DNA of 46,722 nucleotides, from positions 1-46,722 of the forward strand of contig CASDOW010000027.1 in the NCBI GenBank assembly GCA_949282195.1, read 5' to 3'. The stretch comes from an uncultured bacterium. Its GTDB lineage: Bacteria; Cyanobacteriota; Vampirovibrionia; Gastranaerophilales; Gastranaerophilaceae. The notes under the pieces were generated by a model, which was not told where the DNA came from, ran no database searches, and saw only the letters and a list, made by a program, of their open reading frames with translations. The position numbers were made by a program, and so were the translations under genes. Positions 8,704 to 16,767 of the stretch are shown here, one piece after another (within the stretch, counting starts at the first letter, position 1; each line of letters begins with the position of its first letter).

Positions 8704-9159
8704 TTATTTTAAACTTGGAAAATCGTCTGGCAACGGTTTGTCAGGCATATCTTGTCCACTTGAAATATTGTCATATGGCAATAGTTCATCAGGCTCATCA
8801 GGATTATCAGATGCTATTTTGTCTAATATATCTGCAATTTCGTCTTTATTCTTTGTGTTCTTGAGTATATCTTCAATATCATGAGGATTAGATGCTATTT
8901 TGTCTAATATATCTGCAATTTCGTCTTTATTCTTTGTGTTCTTGAGTATATCTTCAATATCATCGGGATTAGATGCTATTTCGCCCAATATATCTGCAAT
9001 ATCATTAATATTCTTTGTATCTGTGTCTGATTTAAAACTACCAATGTCTTCAAAAATACTTTCTGAGTCTTGTGATTTTGAGGATTCAATTTCTTCATTT
9101 GACATACCCTTTTGAGTAATTTTATCCACACCAGATAGATTGAAATTAATGTTGTTCAT
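8704..9159 (-). CDS. Acidic protein with 27-residue tandem repeats
   Basis: I chose the ATG at 9159 (MNNINFNLSG) because a good Shine-Dalgarno (AGGAGA) lies just upstream; an in-frame start at 9183 would put that signal inside the gene. The 151-residue product is strongly acidic and Ser/Asp-rich. It carries about 2.5 copies of a 27-residue helical unit (core IADILDKIASNP-DIEDILKN) and a Pro/Asp-rich tail. There is no signal peptide or catalytic motif. It is probably the first gene of a two-gene unit with the one ending at 8339. Function is unknown; repeat modules like this often act as binding surfaces (inference). Confidence 0.55.
   Translation of the reverse strand: MNNINFNLSGVDKITQKGMSNEEIESSKSQDSESIFEDIGSFKSDTDTKNINDIADILGEIASNPDDIEDILKNTKNKDEIADILDKIASNPHDIEDILKNTKNKDEIADILDKIASDNPDEPDELLPYDNISSGQDMPDKPLPDDFPSLK
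8810..9020. repeat. 81-bp in-frame tandem repeats
   Basis: Two nearly identical 81-bp units, 8810-8890 and 8891-8971, are followed by a diverged partial third from 8972. They encode the 27-residue repeats of the acidic protein. Near identity at the DNA level suggests recent duplication. Confidence 0.85.
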
Positions 9160-9401
9160 AGTTGTCTCCTTTTTTCTTTGCACTGCACCAACAAAATTTT
9201 AATCGACACTATTTAAAATAAACTTTATAATTTGTAAACAAATATTAAATTTAATTTTCTGTAAATATATGAATATAAATCTAATTTACATGATGTATAT
9301 AAATTAGTTTTATAAATAATATATAAAATATAGTGTATACTTATTAATATCTTAAACAATAGCAGAATAAAATTTTTAAAAGAATGAGTTAAAAAATTTT
9401 T

Positions 9402-9833
9402 ATGGATTTATTAAAAAAAATATTTATTTTTATTTTAATTTTAAACTCATTTATTATTAAGGCTAATGCCCAATATAGACACTCCGAAAAAAGTTACCAA
9501 TACGCTTGGTGTGCTCAAAATAACGGAATAGCAGAATATATAAACCAAGATAAAACAAGAATTGATTGCCTAACTAAAACCCACGCCGTTGAATTCGATT
9601 TTGCTAAAAAATGGGCAGAAAGTGTAGGACAAGCGCTCTATTATGGGATTATGACAGGCAAAAAAGCAAAAGTTGTTTTAATTGTTGAAGAAGCAAAAGA
9701 AATGAAATATTTTAAAAGAGTTGAAAAATTATCGAAAGTATATAATTTTGATGTTGAATTTGTTACAAATGCAATTTTAAAACTCGATAAAAACGGAAGA
9801 TGTTCATATTGCAAGTGTAAATGCAAAACCTAA
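9402..9833 (+). CDS. Exported protein with a predicted nuclease-like fold
   Basis: This 143-residue protein starts with a clear signal peptide (MDLLKKIFIFILILNSF...ANA, cleavage near residue 23). The mature part has RIDCLT, AVEFDFAKKWAES, GQALYYGIMTGKKAKVVLIVE and a Cys-rich tail (CSYCKCKC). The D...E-x-D...KK pattern followed by Q and a Lys-rich strand resembles small PD-(D/E)xK-like periplasmic proteins of unknown role. This assignment is by pattern only. A separate 217-base AT-rich gap precedes it, and the Shine-Dalgarno is weak. The gene sits in the accessory region beside small unrecognised genes. Confidence 0.6.
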   Translation: MDLLKKIFIFILILNSFIIKANAQYRHSEKSYQYAWCAQNNGIAEYINQDKTRIDCLTKTHAVEFDFAKKWAESVGQALYYGIMTGKKAKVVLIVEEAKEMKYFKRVEKLSKVYNFDVEFVTNAILKLDKNGRCSYCKCKCKT

Positions 9834-9921
9834 AAGACTATAATGCTTGCTTTTTATAGTTTGATATATTTGTGCTAGAATGTTGCAATAATAGCATAAG
9901 CCACCACAGAAAGGAAAACGG

Positions 9922-10110
9922 ATGTTCCCATTAATAAAATTAAGCTCTTATGGCACATATAGCCCTGAAATGGAAATGTTTTTTCTTCATCTTTTTGCCC
10001 CTGCATATAATAGAAGTTTTAATATAGCTTGTTTTATACAAGGCACCAGTAAATTTGATATGTACCGAGAATTTATGAAAAAACTTTATAGTAATGAATT
10101 AAATTCCTAG
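9922..10110 (+). CDS. Small hypothetical protein
   Basis: A 62-residue reading frame with a reasonable Shine-Dalgarno (AAAGGAAAACGG before ATG). It is aromatic-rich (YSPEMEMFFLHLFAPAYNRS) with no signal peptide or known motif. It could be a genuine small gene or the remnant of a longer one, because repeat sequence begins directly after its stop. Confidence is low. Confidence 0.4.
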   Translation: MFPLIKLSSYGTYSPEMEMFFLHLFAPAYNRSFNIACFIQGTSKFDMYREFMKKLYSNELNS

Positions 10111-10122
10111 GATTTATTTTGC

Positions 10123-10250
10123 CGCTCCATAGAATTACTCGAACAGACGCATTCACTTCGCTTTCGCTTCGTTACATGCTAGTCAAAATCCGCCTCTTGG
10201 ATTTTGACAACTCGTAATTCTAGACTAAAGTAAATTATTCGCTCCATAGT
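10123..10250. repeat. Dispersed hairpin repeat, copy A
   Basis: The element runs from CGCTCCATAGAATTACTCG to CTCGTAATTCTAG (10223), then a tail ACTAAAGTAAATTATTCGCTCCATAG. Outer arms AGAATTAC and GTAATTCT pair, inner arms TCAAAATCC and GGATTTTGA pair, and a CTTCGCTTTCGCTTCG stretch lies between. The same element recurs at 13.6, 13.8 and 23.2 kb in the same orientation. Confidence 0.9.
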
Positions 10251-10282
10251 ATTGTCGAGTTTCGAACTTGGTTGGTTGAAAA
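10245..10282. repeat. 38-bp direct repeat flanking the Fic gene, left copy
   Basis: This segment contains TTGTCGAGTTTCGAAC and ends GGTTGAAAA. It matches 11546-11583 at 33 of 38 positions in the same orientation. It lies between hairpin repeat copy A and the Fic gene. Confidence 0.8.
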
Positions 10283-10368
10283 CATTGTTTAATCGATTTA
10301 TTGAAACTAAATTATAAAAATGTTATAATTTAGAATAATAACTTAAACTAAAATATGGCAGAATTATA

Positions 10369-11493
10369 ATGATAGAATACAAAGCAGGAACATATATTTT
10401 ACATAAAGGTTACAAGCCTTTTGTACCATCATTTATTAATGAAGATATTAATTGGAAATTAGAAGAATTATCAAACTTACTTCAAGATGCAAGTCTGTGG
10501 CTAGGCAAACTAAATTCTTATGCTGATTTAATCCCAGATATTGATTTTTTTATTAAGATGTATGCAACAAAAGAAGCTACAAATTCAAATCGAATAGAAG
10601 GAACAAGAACGACTTTTGAAGATGCAATCTCTCCTATTGAGCAAGTTAAGCCCGAATTAAGAGATGATTGGCAAGAAGTACAAAATTACATTCAAGCTAT
10701 TAATTATTCAGTAGAAATGTTAAATGAACTACCGCTTTCGATGAGGCTTTTAAAAGAAGCTCACAAAATATTATTACAAGGTGTCAGGGGCGCACATAAG
10801 ACCCCCGGAGAAATCCGTAAAACTCAGAATTGGATTGGTGGTTCATCTTTACAGGATGCATTTTTTATTCCCCCTGAACCTAATCTTTTACCTGATTTAC
10901 TATGTGATATTGAAAAATTTTTACATAATGAATACATACAAGTACCGGAACTTATCAGAGCTGGTATAGCTCATTATCAGTTTGAGACAATTCACCCATT
11001 TTTAGATGGAAACGGCAGGACTGGGCGACTTTTGATAATTCTTTATTTGATTAGTACAGGCTTATTAAATAAGCCTGTTTTATACATTTCTGACTTTTTT
11101 GAAAAGAACAGAATGTCATACTATGATTCGCTTTCAATAGTAAAGCAAAATGATAATATTACGCAATGGCTCAAATTCTTTTTAACTGGAGTAATTGAAA
11201 CATCAAAAAACAGTATCAAAACTTTTGATGAAATTATTAAACTCAAAAAAGATGTTGAAAATAAATTAACTAAAATTGGTAAAAAAGCAACAAATGGTCA
11301 AAGATTACTGGAGTTATTATATTCTAAGCCCAAAGTTAATTCCAAACTTGTAAGCGAAGAGCTTAGAATTACTCCTGCAACAGCAAATGGAATACTTAAA
11401 GCCTTTGTAGAAGTAGGAATATTGCAGGAAAAAACTGGGTTTAACAGAAATCGCTTTTATGTGTTTGAAGAGTATATTAGAATTTTTAGATAA
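10369..11493 (+). CDS. Fic family protein, class II, with C-terminal winged helix
   Basis: This 374-residue protein has the catalytic motif HPFLDGNGRTGR (H209 to R220), complete for AMP transfer, and an N-terminal inhibitory helix motif SNRIEG (S73, E77, G78) that marks class II. The last 70 residues look like a winged helix-turn-helix (NSKLVSEELRITPATANGILKAF). Known Fic enzymes move AMP from ATP to a Ser/Thr/Tyr hydroxyl; this architecture is usually a self-regulated chromosomal enzyme of unclear target. There is no signal peptide. A TATAAT-like box lies upstream (about 10322-10330), the gene ends in a strong terminator, and it is bracketed by 38-bp direct repeats, so it behaves as a single-gene cassette. 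Confidence 0.9.
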   Translation: MIEYKAGTYILHKGYKPFVPSFINEDINWKLEELSNLLQDASLWLGKLNSYADLIPDIDFFIKMYATKEATNSNRIEGTRTTFEDAISPIEQVKPELRDDWQEVQNYIQAINYSVEMLNELPLSMRLLKEAHKILLQGVRGAHKTPGEIRKTQNWIGGSSLQDAFFIPPEPNLLPDLLCDIEKFLHNEYIQVPELIRAGIAHYQFETIHPFLDGNGRTGRLLIILYLISTGLLNKPVLYISDFFEKNRMSYYDSLSIVKQNDNITQWLKFFLTGVIETSKNSIKTFDEIIKLKKDVENKLTKIGKKATNGQRLLELLYSKPKVNSKLVSEELRITPATANGILKAFVEVGILQEKTGFNRNRFYVFEEYIRIFR

Positions 11494-11509
11494 AATCTAT
11501 TTAAAATTA

Positions 11510-11538
11510 AAAAGGATAAGAAAACTTATCCTTTTTTT
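11510..11538 (+). terminator. Terminator of the Fic gene
   Basis: AAAAGGATAAG, loop AAAA, CTTATCCTTTT, then more T (11510-11538), starting 17 bases after the stop. Confidence 0.85.
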
Positions 11539-11545
11539 AATCTAG

Positions 11546-11583
11546 CATAGAGTTGTCGAGTTTCAAACCTGGTTTGTTGAAAA
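11546..11583. repeat. 38-bp direct repeat flanking the Fic gene, right copy
   Basis: This segment contains TTGTCGAGTTTCAAAC and ends TGTTGAAAA. It matches 10245-10282 with 5 differences. It lies between the Fic terminator and the kinase-ART gene. Confidence 0.8.
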
Positions 11584-11654
11584 TGTGACATAAGTATTAT
11601 AAATTTTAAGCAATTTTTTAACAAAAAAATTTTTTATAGTATTATGGAGGTTTT

Positions 11655-13463
11655 ATGTCATTAAATAAAATTTGTTTCAAAGCAGCAACTCAAATTACAC
11701 AAAGTTTATCCAAGCCTTTAGCCAGTGCACAAAAAGGATTGACCGATGCTATCGCCAGTTCAAAGTTACAAAATGAGTTGGATAATCTTTGCTCATTTAA
11801 TAAATCTATTGTTAACAATAAAAGCTTAGGCATTGTAGACGAGGCAAAACAGGCAATAACTAAAAAAATTGAACAATTAAGATCAACTGCAACAGGAATA
11901 AAAACAAAAAATTTTACTTTAACAAACGGTGCTGAAACAAAATTTCAAATATTTGATGGCACGCAAGTTGGTACAAACATCGGACATTATGGTTTAGATG
12001 TTGCAGATGGAAAATTATACTATGTAAAATATGGTTCTATATGTCCAGATAAAACACTTTCTCATATACCATCACAAGCCGAAAATGAGGTTTTAGCATC
12101 AAAATTATATGAATTAGCCGGCGTAGATTGCGCAAAAATGCAGGTTGCACTTGATGACAGCACAAAAAAAGTAGTGTTAAGTGAATATATTCCTAATTTA
12201 AGCCCTATATCTGAGTGCAACAAGGGCGTAATAGATGGACTTGGTGTGGATATTTGGCTTGGAAATTGGGACGCAATATGTTCAAATAATATTCAAATGA
12301 CAAAAGATAAATGTTACCGAATAGACTTTGGCGGTGCTTTAGAATATAGATCATTGGGTGAATTAAAAAATAAAATAAATGATAACTTTGATATAGAGTG
12401 TAATTTTGGAGAGATTGTCCAAGAATTAAGCTCAATGTTTGACCCCAATATTAATCGAATAAGACCCATTAAAAAGTTATCAACGAATTTAACCAGAGAA
12501 GACTTAATTGCTTCTCTAAGAAAAGTAACAACTTTAGATGATGAAAAAATAAGAGAAACGGTTTTACAAAACCTAGAAGATAAAGAATCAGCTCAAGAAT
12601 TGGCAGATATATTAATAAAAAGAAAAACATATTTACATCAAGCATTAGACTTAATAGAACAAACACCAAAAGAAAAAGATCAATCAATGTTTGAATATTT
12701 ACAAAGTATTCAAAAAAAGGTAAACTCTTGTCATTATGGATATACAGAAAAACTTGAGTCTCCAAGACCAATTCAATTTACTCAAGAAGAACTTAACGGT
12801 ATTGCTCAAGATGAAGAAATGCAAGAACTATATGATTATTATATAAGTCATTATGAAACATTACCACTTGAAGAAATTAAATCTAAAAACATATATGACA
12901 TGTTTAGTACCGATGGGCTGGAATTCCGAAGCAAAAGTTATTTTGAAGAGAAATTATTAGAGTATACAAGACCTACTTTAAAACAAGCTTGTCAAAGATA
13001 TCAGGGATTTGACGAATATAAATACCTCAATGAACATCTTCGTAGCGGAGAACTAGAATATTCTGAAAAAGTTTTAACTGACAGCTTAAATAGACTATTT
13101 GATAAAAAGGGTGTAGAAATAAAACAAATAGATACAGATGGAATTTTATATAGAGGTGTTAATGCTGACTGCAATTGGTTAATCAACGGCAAAAATACAA
13201 ATATTCAAAATTTAAAGGTAGGCGACATTTTTACAGAAGCAGGGTTTGTTTCAACTTCCAGAGACCAAAAAGTCGCGCAAAGCTTTGCAGCGCATGGCTA
13301 TATGTTTAAAATTATACCAAGTGATACAACAAAAGTACTTGATGTAACTTCAATAACCCAAACATCTACTTTACGTGAAAAAGAAATTTTGCTTAGAAAT
13401 AACACAACATTTAAAGTAGTTGATATTAAAGACAATGTTATTACACTTAAAGCCCTAAATTAG
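11655..13463 (+). CDS. Kinase-like plus ADP-ribosyltransferase fusion; candidate effector or toxin
   Basis: 602 residues with a clear GGAGG site before ATG. Three parts are visible. (1) An N-terminal 90-residue helical region with no signal peptide. (2) At about 95-235, a small kinase-like (HipA/PI3K-like) domain: YYVK (K125), an AENEVLASK helix (E144), VVLSEYI hinge, GNWD (D206) with N211/N212, and RIDFGGAL (D224). (3) After a helical linker, a C-terminal ADP-ribosyltransferase of R-S-E type: LYRGV (R500), FVSTS (S533-S535) and EKE (E575, E577), the bi-glutamate pattern of arginine-targeting enzymes. Known proteins with this ART fold modify host or rival proteins or act as phage head toxins. 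The role here is inferred. No immunity gene is obvious next to it. Confidence 0.8.
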   Translation: MSLNKICFKAATQITQSLSKPLASAQKGLTDAIASSKLQNELDNLCSFNKSIVNNKSLGIVDEAKQAITKKIEQLRSTATGIKTKNFTLTNGAETKFQIFDGTQVGTNIGHYGLDVADGKLYYVKYGSICPDKTLSHIPSQAENEVLASKLYELAGVDCAKMQVALDDSTKKVVLSEYIPNLSPISECNKGVIDGLGVDIWLGNWDAICSNNIQMTKDKCYRIDFGGALEYRSLGELKNKINDNFDIECNFGEIVQELSSMFDPNINRIRPIKKLSTNLTREDLIASLRKVTTLDDEKIRETVLQNLEDKESAQELADILIKRKTYLHQALDLIEQTPKEKDQSMFEYLQSIQKKVNSCHYGYTEKLESPRPIQFTQEELNGIAQDEEMQELYDYYISHYETLPLEEIKSKNIYDMFSTDGLEFRSKSYFEEKLLEYTRPTLKQACQRYQGFDEYKYLNEHLRSGELEYSEKVLTDSLNRLFDKKGVEIKQIDTDGILYRGVNADCNWLINGKNTNIQNLKVGDIFTEAGFVSTSRDQKVAQSFAAHGYMFKIIPSDTTKVLDVTSITQTSTLREKEILLRNNTTFKVVDIKDNVITLKALN

Positions 13464-13515
13464 AACTTAAATATAAGTTGTTTGCATTAAATTAAAAGAC
13501 ATAGATAACTTATCT

Positions 13516-13535
13516 TTTAAGTCTACCCTGGATGC
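13516..13535. repeat. Duplicate of the tRNA-Arg 3' end (possible att relic)
   Basis: TTTAAGTCTACCCTGGATGC is identical to 14135-14154, which spans the 3' end of the tRNA-Arg gene and a few bases beyond. A weak hairpin (AGATAA/TTATCT, 13503-13515) sits beside it, mimicking the tRNA terminator. It is either an attachment-site duplicate or a tRNA remnant. No integrase is present between the copies. Confidence 0.6.
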
Positions 13536-13540
13536 TCTGT

Positions 13541-13695
13541 CTTGGATTTTGACAACTCGCAATTTTAGCACTCCGCTTTTAGGCTTCGCCCAGCTACTCC
13601 ATAGAATTACTCGAACAGACGCATTCACTTCGCTTTCGCTTCGTTACATGCTAGTCAAAATCCGCCTCTTGGATTTTGACAACTCGTAATTCTAG
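13541..13695. repeat. Dispersed hairpin repeat, copy B with a preceding half copy
   Basis: A half element (CTTGGATTTTGACAACTCG...) at 13541-13566 is followed by a full copy at 13597-13695 that matches copy A almost base for base from CTCCATAGAATTACTCG to GTAATTCTAG. A GGCTTCGCCCAGC hairpin lies between them. Confidence 0.9.
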
Positions 13696-13711
13696 AGTTT
13701 TCTTCTTTTCG

Positions 13712-13768
13712 GTTCACTTTTCTTCTTTTTCATTTCGCCGTTTGAGAGAAAAAAGAAGAAAAGTGAAC
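13712..13768. repeat. 19-bp perfect inverted repeat
   Basis: GTTCACTTTTCTTCTTTTT (13712-13730) is the exact reverse complement of 13750-13768, with a 19-base loop. It lies between two copies of the dispersed repeat. With no T-run on either side it is not a standard terminator. It may be a small mobile-element end pair or a structured RNA. Confidence 0.85.
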
Positions 13769-13831
13769 AATTACTTAAAAGCATTAGTTGTTTAATTAAT
13801 TTTAGTATTCCACTTTTAGGCTTTGCCCAGC

Positions 13832-14040
13832 TACTCCATAGAATTACTCGAACAGACGCATTCACTTCGCTTTCGCTTCGTTACATGCTAGTCAAAATCC
13901 GCCGCAACGACATTCTTAGCGAAGAATGAGCCATAGAATGACGGAGTGCCGGAGTTTGTGTTAACAAACTCTCGGTAAACCGCAGTTGTAGCAAGTTTAC
14001 TTGCGTACAAATGCGTATTGGGACCCCTAGCCCATTCATA
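13832..14040. repeat. Dispersed hairpin repeat, copy C, and a structured tail
   Basis: The copy runs from CTACTCCATAGAATTACTCG at 13832 to GTCAAAATCCGCCG near 13904, where it diverges from the other copies. The unique tail holds further small hairpins: ATTCTTAGCGAAGAAT, GAGTTTGTGTTAACAAACTC and GCAAGTTTACTTGC. No reading frame is supported between 13464 and 14142. Confidence 0.75.
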
Positions 14041-14106
14041 ACCTAAATAAAAAGACTAAAGCATTGTAGGGGGATGCTGAGAATACTTCGGGGTTGACTT
14101 AAACGC

Positions 14107-14133
14107 AAAAAAGACTCTCTAAATGAGAGTCTT
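14107..14133 (-). terminator. Terminator of tRNA-Arg
   Basis: On the minus strand AAGACTCTC pairs with GAGAGTCTT (14111-14133), then a T-run (A-run at 14107-14112 on the plus strand). It begins 10 bases past the tRNA 3' end. Confidence 0.85.
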
Positions 14134-14142
14134 CTTTAAGTC

Positions 14143-14216
14143 TACCCTGGATGCGATTCGAACGCATGACCTACTGCTTAGAAGGCAGTTGCTCTATCCA
14201 GCTGAGCTACCAGGGC
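14143..14216 (-). tRNA. tRNA-Arg(TCT)
   Basis: On the minus strand the acceptor GCCCTGG pairs with CCAGGGT (one G-U pair). The D-arm is GCTCAGCTGGATAGAGC, the anticodon stem ACTGC/GCAGT holds loop CTTCTAA with anticodon TCT, and the T-arm carries GTTCGAATC. It reads AGA codons. CCA is not encoded. The 3' end is duplicated at 13516-13535. Confidence 0.95.
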
Positions 14217-14285
14217 TTAATTATACTATGATAGACCAACCAGTATATCCATAATACCAAATAAATTAATCCATGCAAGCATTTT

Positions 14286-15992
14286 TTAAAATAATGGTAT
14301 TTCTATATTAAATTCAGTTTTATAAACCCCTTCCAGCGGCTTTTCAAAACTATCAAAAGAAATATTTCCCTTATGTTTTTCAATAATTTTCTTACAAATG
14401 GCAAGTCCCAAACCTGTTCCTTGTCCTTTTTTCTTTGTGGTGAAACCTGCTTGAAAAATTTTATCTTTTAAATTTTTGTCAATTCCGATTCCGTTATCTA
14501 AAATGCTAATAGATAAAAAATCATCTTTTATCTTGGTAATAAGTTTAATTTTTCCCATATAATCAGAATTTTGTTTTTTAATTTCCTCAATTGAATGAAC
14601 GGAATTCATTAAAACATTTAAAAATACCTGATTTAACATATTAGGATAACATCCGACCAATGGAATATCGCCATAATCTTTTACAATTTCAAACCCGTTT
14701 TTAATTCTATGATGAATTAAAACAAGCGTTAAATCTAATTCTTCATTGATATTTGCTTCCTGTTGCGTCATTTCGTCTAATCTGACAAAACGCTTTAGGG
14801 ATTGAACAATATTTGTAATTCTTTTTATGGCTTCTCTATCTACTCCGTTTATTTCTTTTAAAATATCAAGCGTGCTAATATCAAAATTATTAAAAACTTT
14901 CTCCATCATTTCATTATTGGCATTAATTGCCCCTAAAGGAGTGTTTATTTCATGAGCCACAGAGGCAACCAATTGACCCAAACTAGCCATTTTCTCCGAG
15001 TTTATCAATTGCAATTGTGTTTCTTTTAATTCTTTAATTGCAGCCTCTAATTCCTCTTTTTTCTGCGAAATTTGATGAAACAAACTGGCCTGAATTAACG
15101 ACGAAGAAACAACCATTGAAATACCGACCAAAAGTTCTCTTTCAATTTCCCCTATTTCTTTTTTAGGAGTAAAAATAACCGCTATACCATATAATTGTGA
15201 ATTTTTTAAAATCGGCATGATAATTCTTGTTGTTGAATTCAACAAAGGAATAGAAGCGCCGTCGTGTTCTTTTACGCAAGTCTGAATTGAATTTTTCCCT
15301 ATATGCAAATCATCCGTAATTTTTTTTGAATATACAACTTTTTCATTAATCTGCGGAGCGTATACTTCGGGGTATGTATATTTAATTTCGAAATAATCTT
15401 TATTATATTGAGCAAAATAACTCTTGCTCGCCCCAAAAACAATGCTTAATTCTTTTAAAGATTTTTCAATTAAGGTCTTAATATCAAGCTCGTTTTTAAT
15501 GCTAATTGAAATTCTGTTCAAAAGAGCCATTTTAACTGCTTGATTTTGAGCTTTTGAATTTGTTGAAGCAAATTCAACATTTTGTATCCTCAATCTTTCA
15601 TTTTCTTCTTTTAATTTTTCACTTTGCAATTCGTTTGTAATATCGTAAAAATAAACAATTCTATATCGTTTTTTTACGCTGAAAGCCTTAATCATAAAGT
15701 GATAAAATTTATTTTCATCTTTTTGATATGTAGCAAAAGTTGTCAAATTACAATCATTATCAATTGCATAAATAATCGGATTATATGTTCTTAAATCTTC
15801 AGATTTTAAAAAACACATCTGATAAGAAAATTTATAATTTAATTTTGATAAACAATTCCAGCCTTTTGAATTATTAAATTGTGCAAAGATTTTACGAAAA
15901 GAAATATTATGATATAAAATATCAGATTTTTTATCATAAATAACAATAGGTTCTTCTAAATTATGGTAAAAACTAATTAAAGCATTACTCAT
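14286..15992 (-). CDS. PAS/GAF sensor histidine kinase
   Basis: This 568-residue protein has no membrane segment, so it is likely a cytoplasmic sensor. An N-terminal PAS-like domain (about 5-120) is followed by a coiled coil, a GAF-like domain (about 165-300), another coiled coil, the H-box SVAHEINTPLG (H347) and a GHKL ATPase domain with N-box NVLMNSVHSI, DNGIGI and GTGLGLAICKKI. These are all the residues needed for autophosphorylation; the layout is close to NtrB-type kinases. It starts 8 bases after the MerR-like gene and is probably co-transcribed with it. No response regulator is adjacent; the nearest is at 19157. The ligand is unknown. Confidence 0.9.
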   Translation of the reverse strand: MSNALISFYHNLEEPIVIYDKKSDILYHNISFRKIFAQFNNSKGWNCLSKLNYKFSYQMCFLKSEDLRTYNPIIYAIDNDCNLTTFATYQKDENKFYHFMIKAFSVKKRYRIVYFYDITNELQSEKLKEENERLRIQNVEFASTNSKAQNQAVKMALLNRISISIKNELDIKTLIEKSLKELSIVFGASKSYFAQYNKDYFEIKYTYPEVYAPQINEKVVYSKKITDDLHIGKNSIQTCVKEHDGASIPLLNSTTRIIMPILKNSQLYGIAVIFTPKKEIGEIERELLVGISMVVSSSLIQASLFHQISQKKEELEAAIKELKETQLQLINSEKMASLGQLVASVAHEINTPLGAINANNEMMEKVFNNFDISTLDILKEINGVDREAIKRITNIVQSLKRFVRLDEMTQQEANINEELDLTLVLIHHRIKNGFEIVKDYGDIPLVGCYPNMLNQVFLNVLMNSVHSIEEIKKQNSDYMGKIKLITKIKDDFLSISILDNGIGIDKNLKDKIFQAGFTTKKKGQGTGLGLAICKKIIEKHKGNISFDSFEKPLEGVYKTEFNIEIPLF

Positions 15993-16000
15993 AGTTTAAA

Positions 16001-16633
16001 TTACATATCATCCATATCTTTTTTTGCATAAAATCCGAAAGGAAGAGGGCTAAAAGAAGCTAATTCCTTCTTCAAGATGAAAACCTGCTTGTTTAGCGTA
16101 TTAACTTGTTGTCTTAAATTTTCATTTTCGGTCTTAGCGCGAATTAATTCAACGATGATTTCATCAAAACCATCCATTTTTTCGCTTAACATTTCACTCA
16201 TCTTGTTAATTAAATTATGTTCCAAAGTGTTTAACTTTTCTGAAATTTGAAACATAGGGTGAGTTGCTGCAATTGCAAGCGTTGTATCGTTTTTAATTCT
16301 GTTTTTTGCTTTTTGTAAAAAATTAATTTTTTTATTTGTATCAAGATTAATATTACTTTTATTTGCTTCTTCTATTGTATTTTTAGAAACTTGTTCTTTG
16401 TTTTGAATGTCTTGTGTTTGAGCGTATAATTCTTTAATTTTTTTAAGCATATCCACATCTTTTTTTGTAAAATATGCATTACCCATTTCATCTGTTTTTG
16501 GTTTTAGGCAAGCTTTTTTGCAAAGTGTAACAACTTCTTCAATATCGCTATCTAATAAAACTTCTAATTCTTCAACATTAACCTTTTGTTCTGTTTGTAG
16601 CTTTTTAACTGTATTAAATAACGATTCTTGCAC
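16001..16633 (-). CDS. MerR-like helix-turn-helix, coiled-coil protein
   Basis: This 210-residue protein has an N-terminal segment with the look of a MerR-type winged helix (VEELEVLLDSDIEEV... then GNAYFTKKDVDMLKKIKELY), a Lys/Asn-rich linker, and a long C-terminal coiled coil (about 135-195). That suggests a dimeric DNA-binding regulator without an obvious effector domain. It is the first gene of a unit with the sensor kinase. Whether it is controlled by that kinase is not visible. The divergent neighbour is tmk. Confidence 0.55.
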   Translation of the reverse strand: MQESLFNTVKKLQTEQKVNVEELEVLLDSDIEEVVTLCKKACLKPKTDEMGNAYFTKKDVDMLKKIKELYAQTQDIQNKEQVSKNTIEEANKSNINLDTNKKINFLQKAKNRIKNDTTLAIAATHPMFQISEKLNTLEHNLINKMSEMLSEKMDGFDEIIVELIRAKTENENLRQQVNTLNKQVFILKKELASFSPLPFGFYAKKDMDDM

Positions 16634-16767
16634 GAACCTCTCCCCTTTTAATCAACCAAATTAATCTATGCTAAATATTATAAAATATAATTTTAAAAAG
16701 GTAAAATATATTTCAAAATTTTCATAAAATGTAATATAATTTTTTATGTGAGGAGATTTAAAACAAT

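Noticed and set aside
6792..9020. CRISPR arrays at the 33-bp and 81-bp repeats
   Set aside because: Both are direct tandem repeats with no spacers, and no cas genes are present.
12205..13192. Minus-strand frames inside the kinase-ART gene
   Set aside because: They oppose a gene with clear domains and have no translation signals.
13464..14142. A gene in the repeat-filled gap before tRNA-Arg
   Set aside because: No convincing reading frame is present; the space is taken up by dispersed repeats and hairpins.
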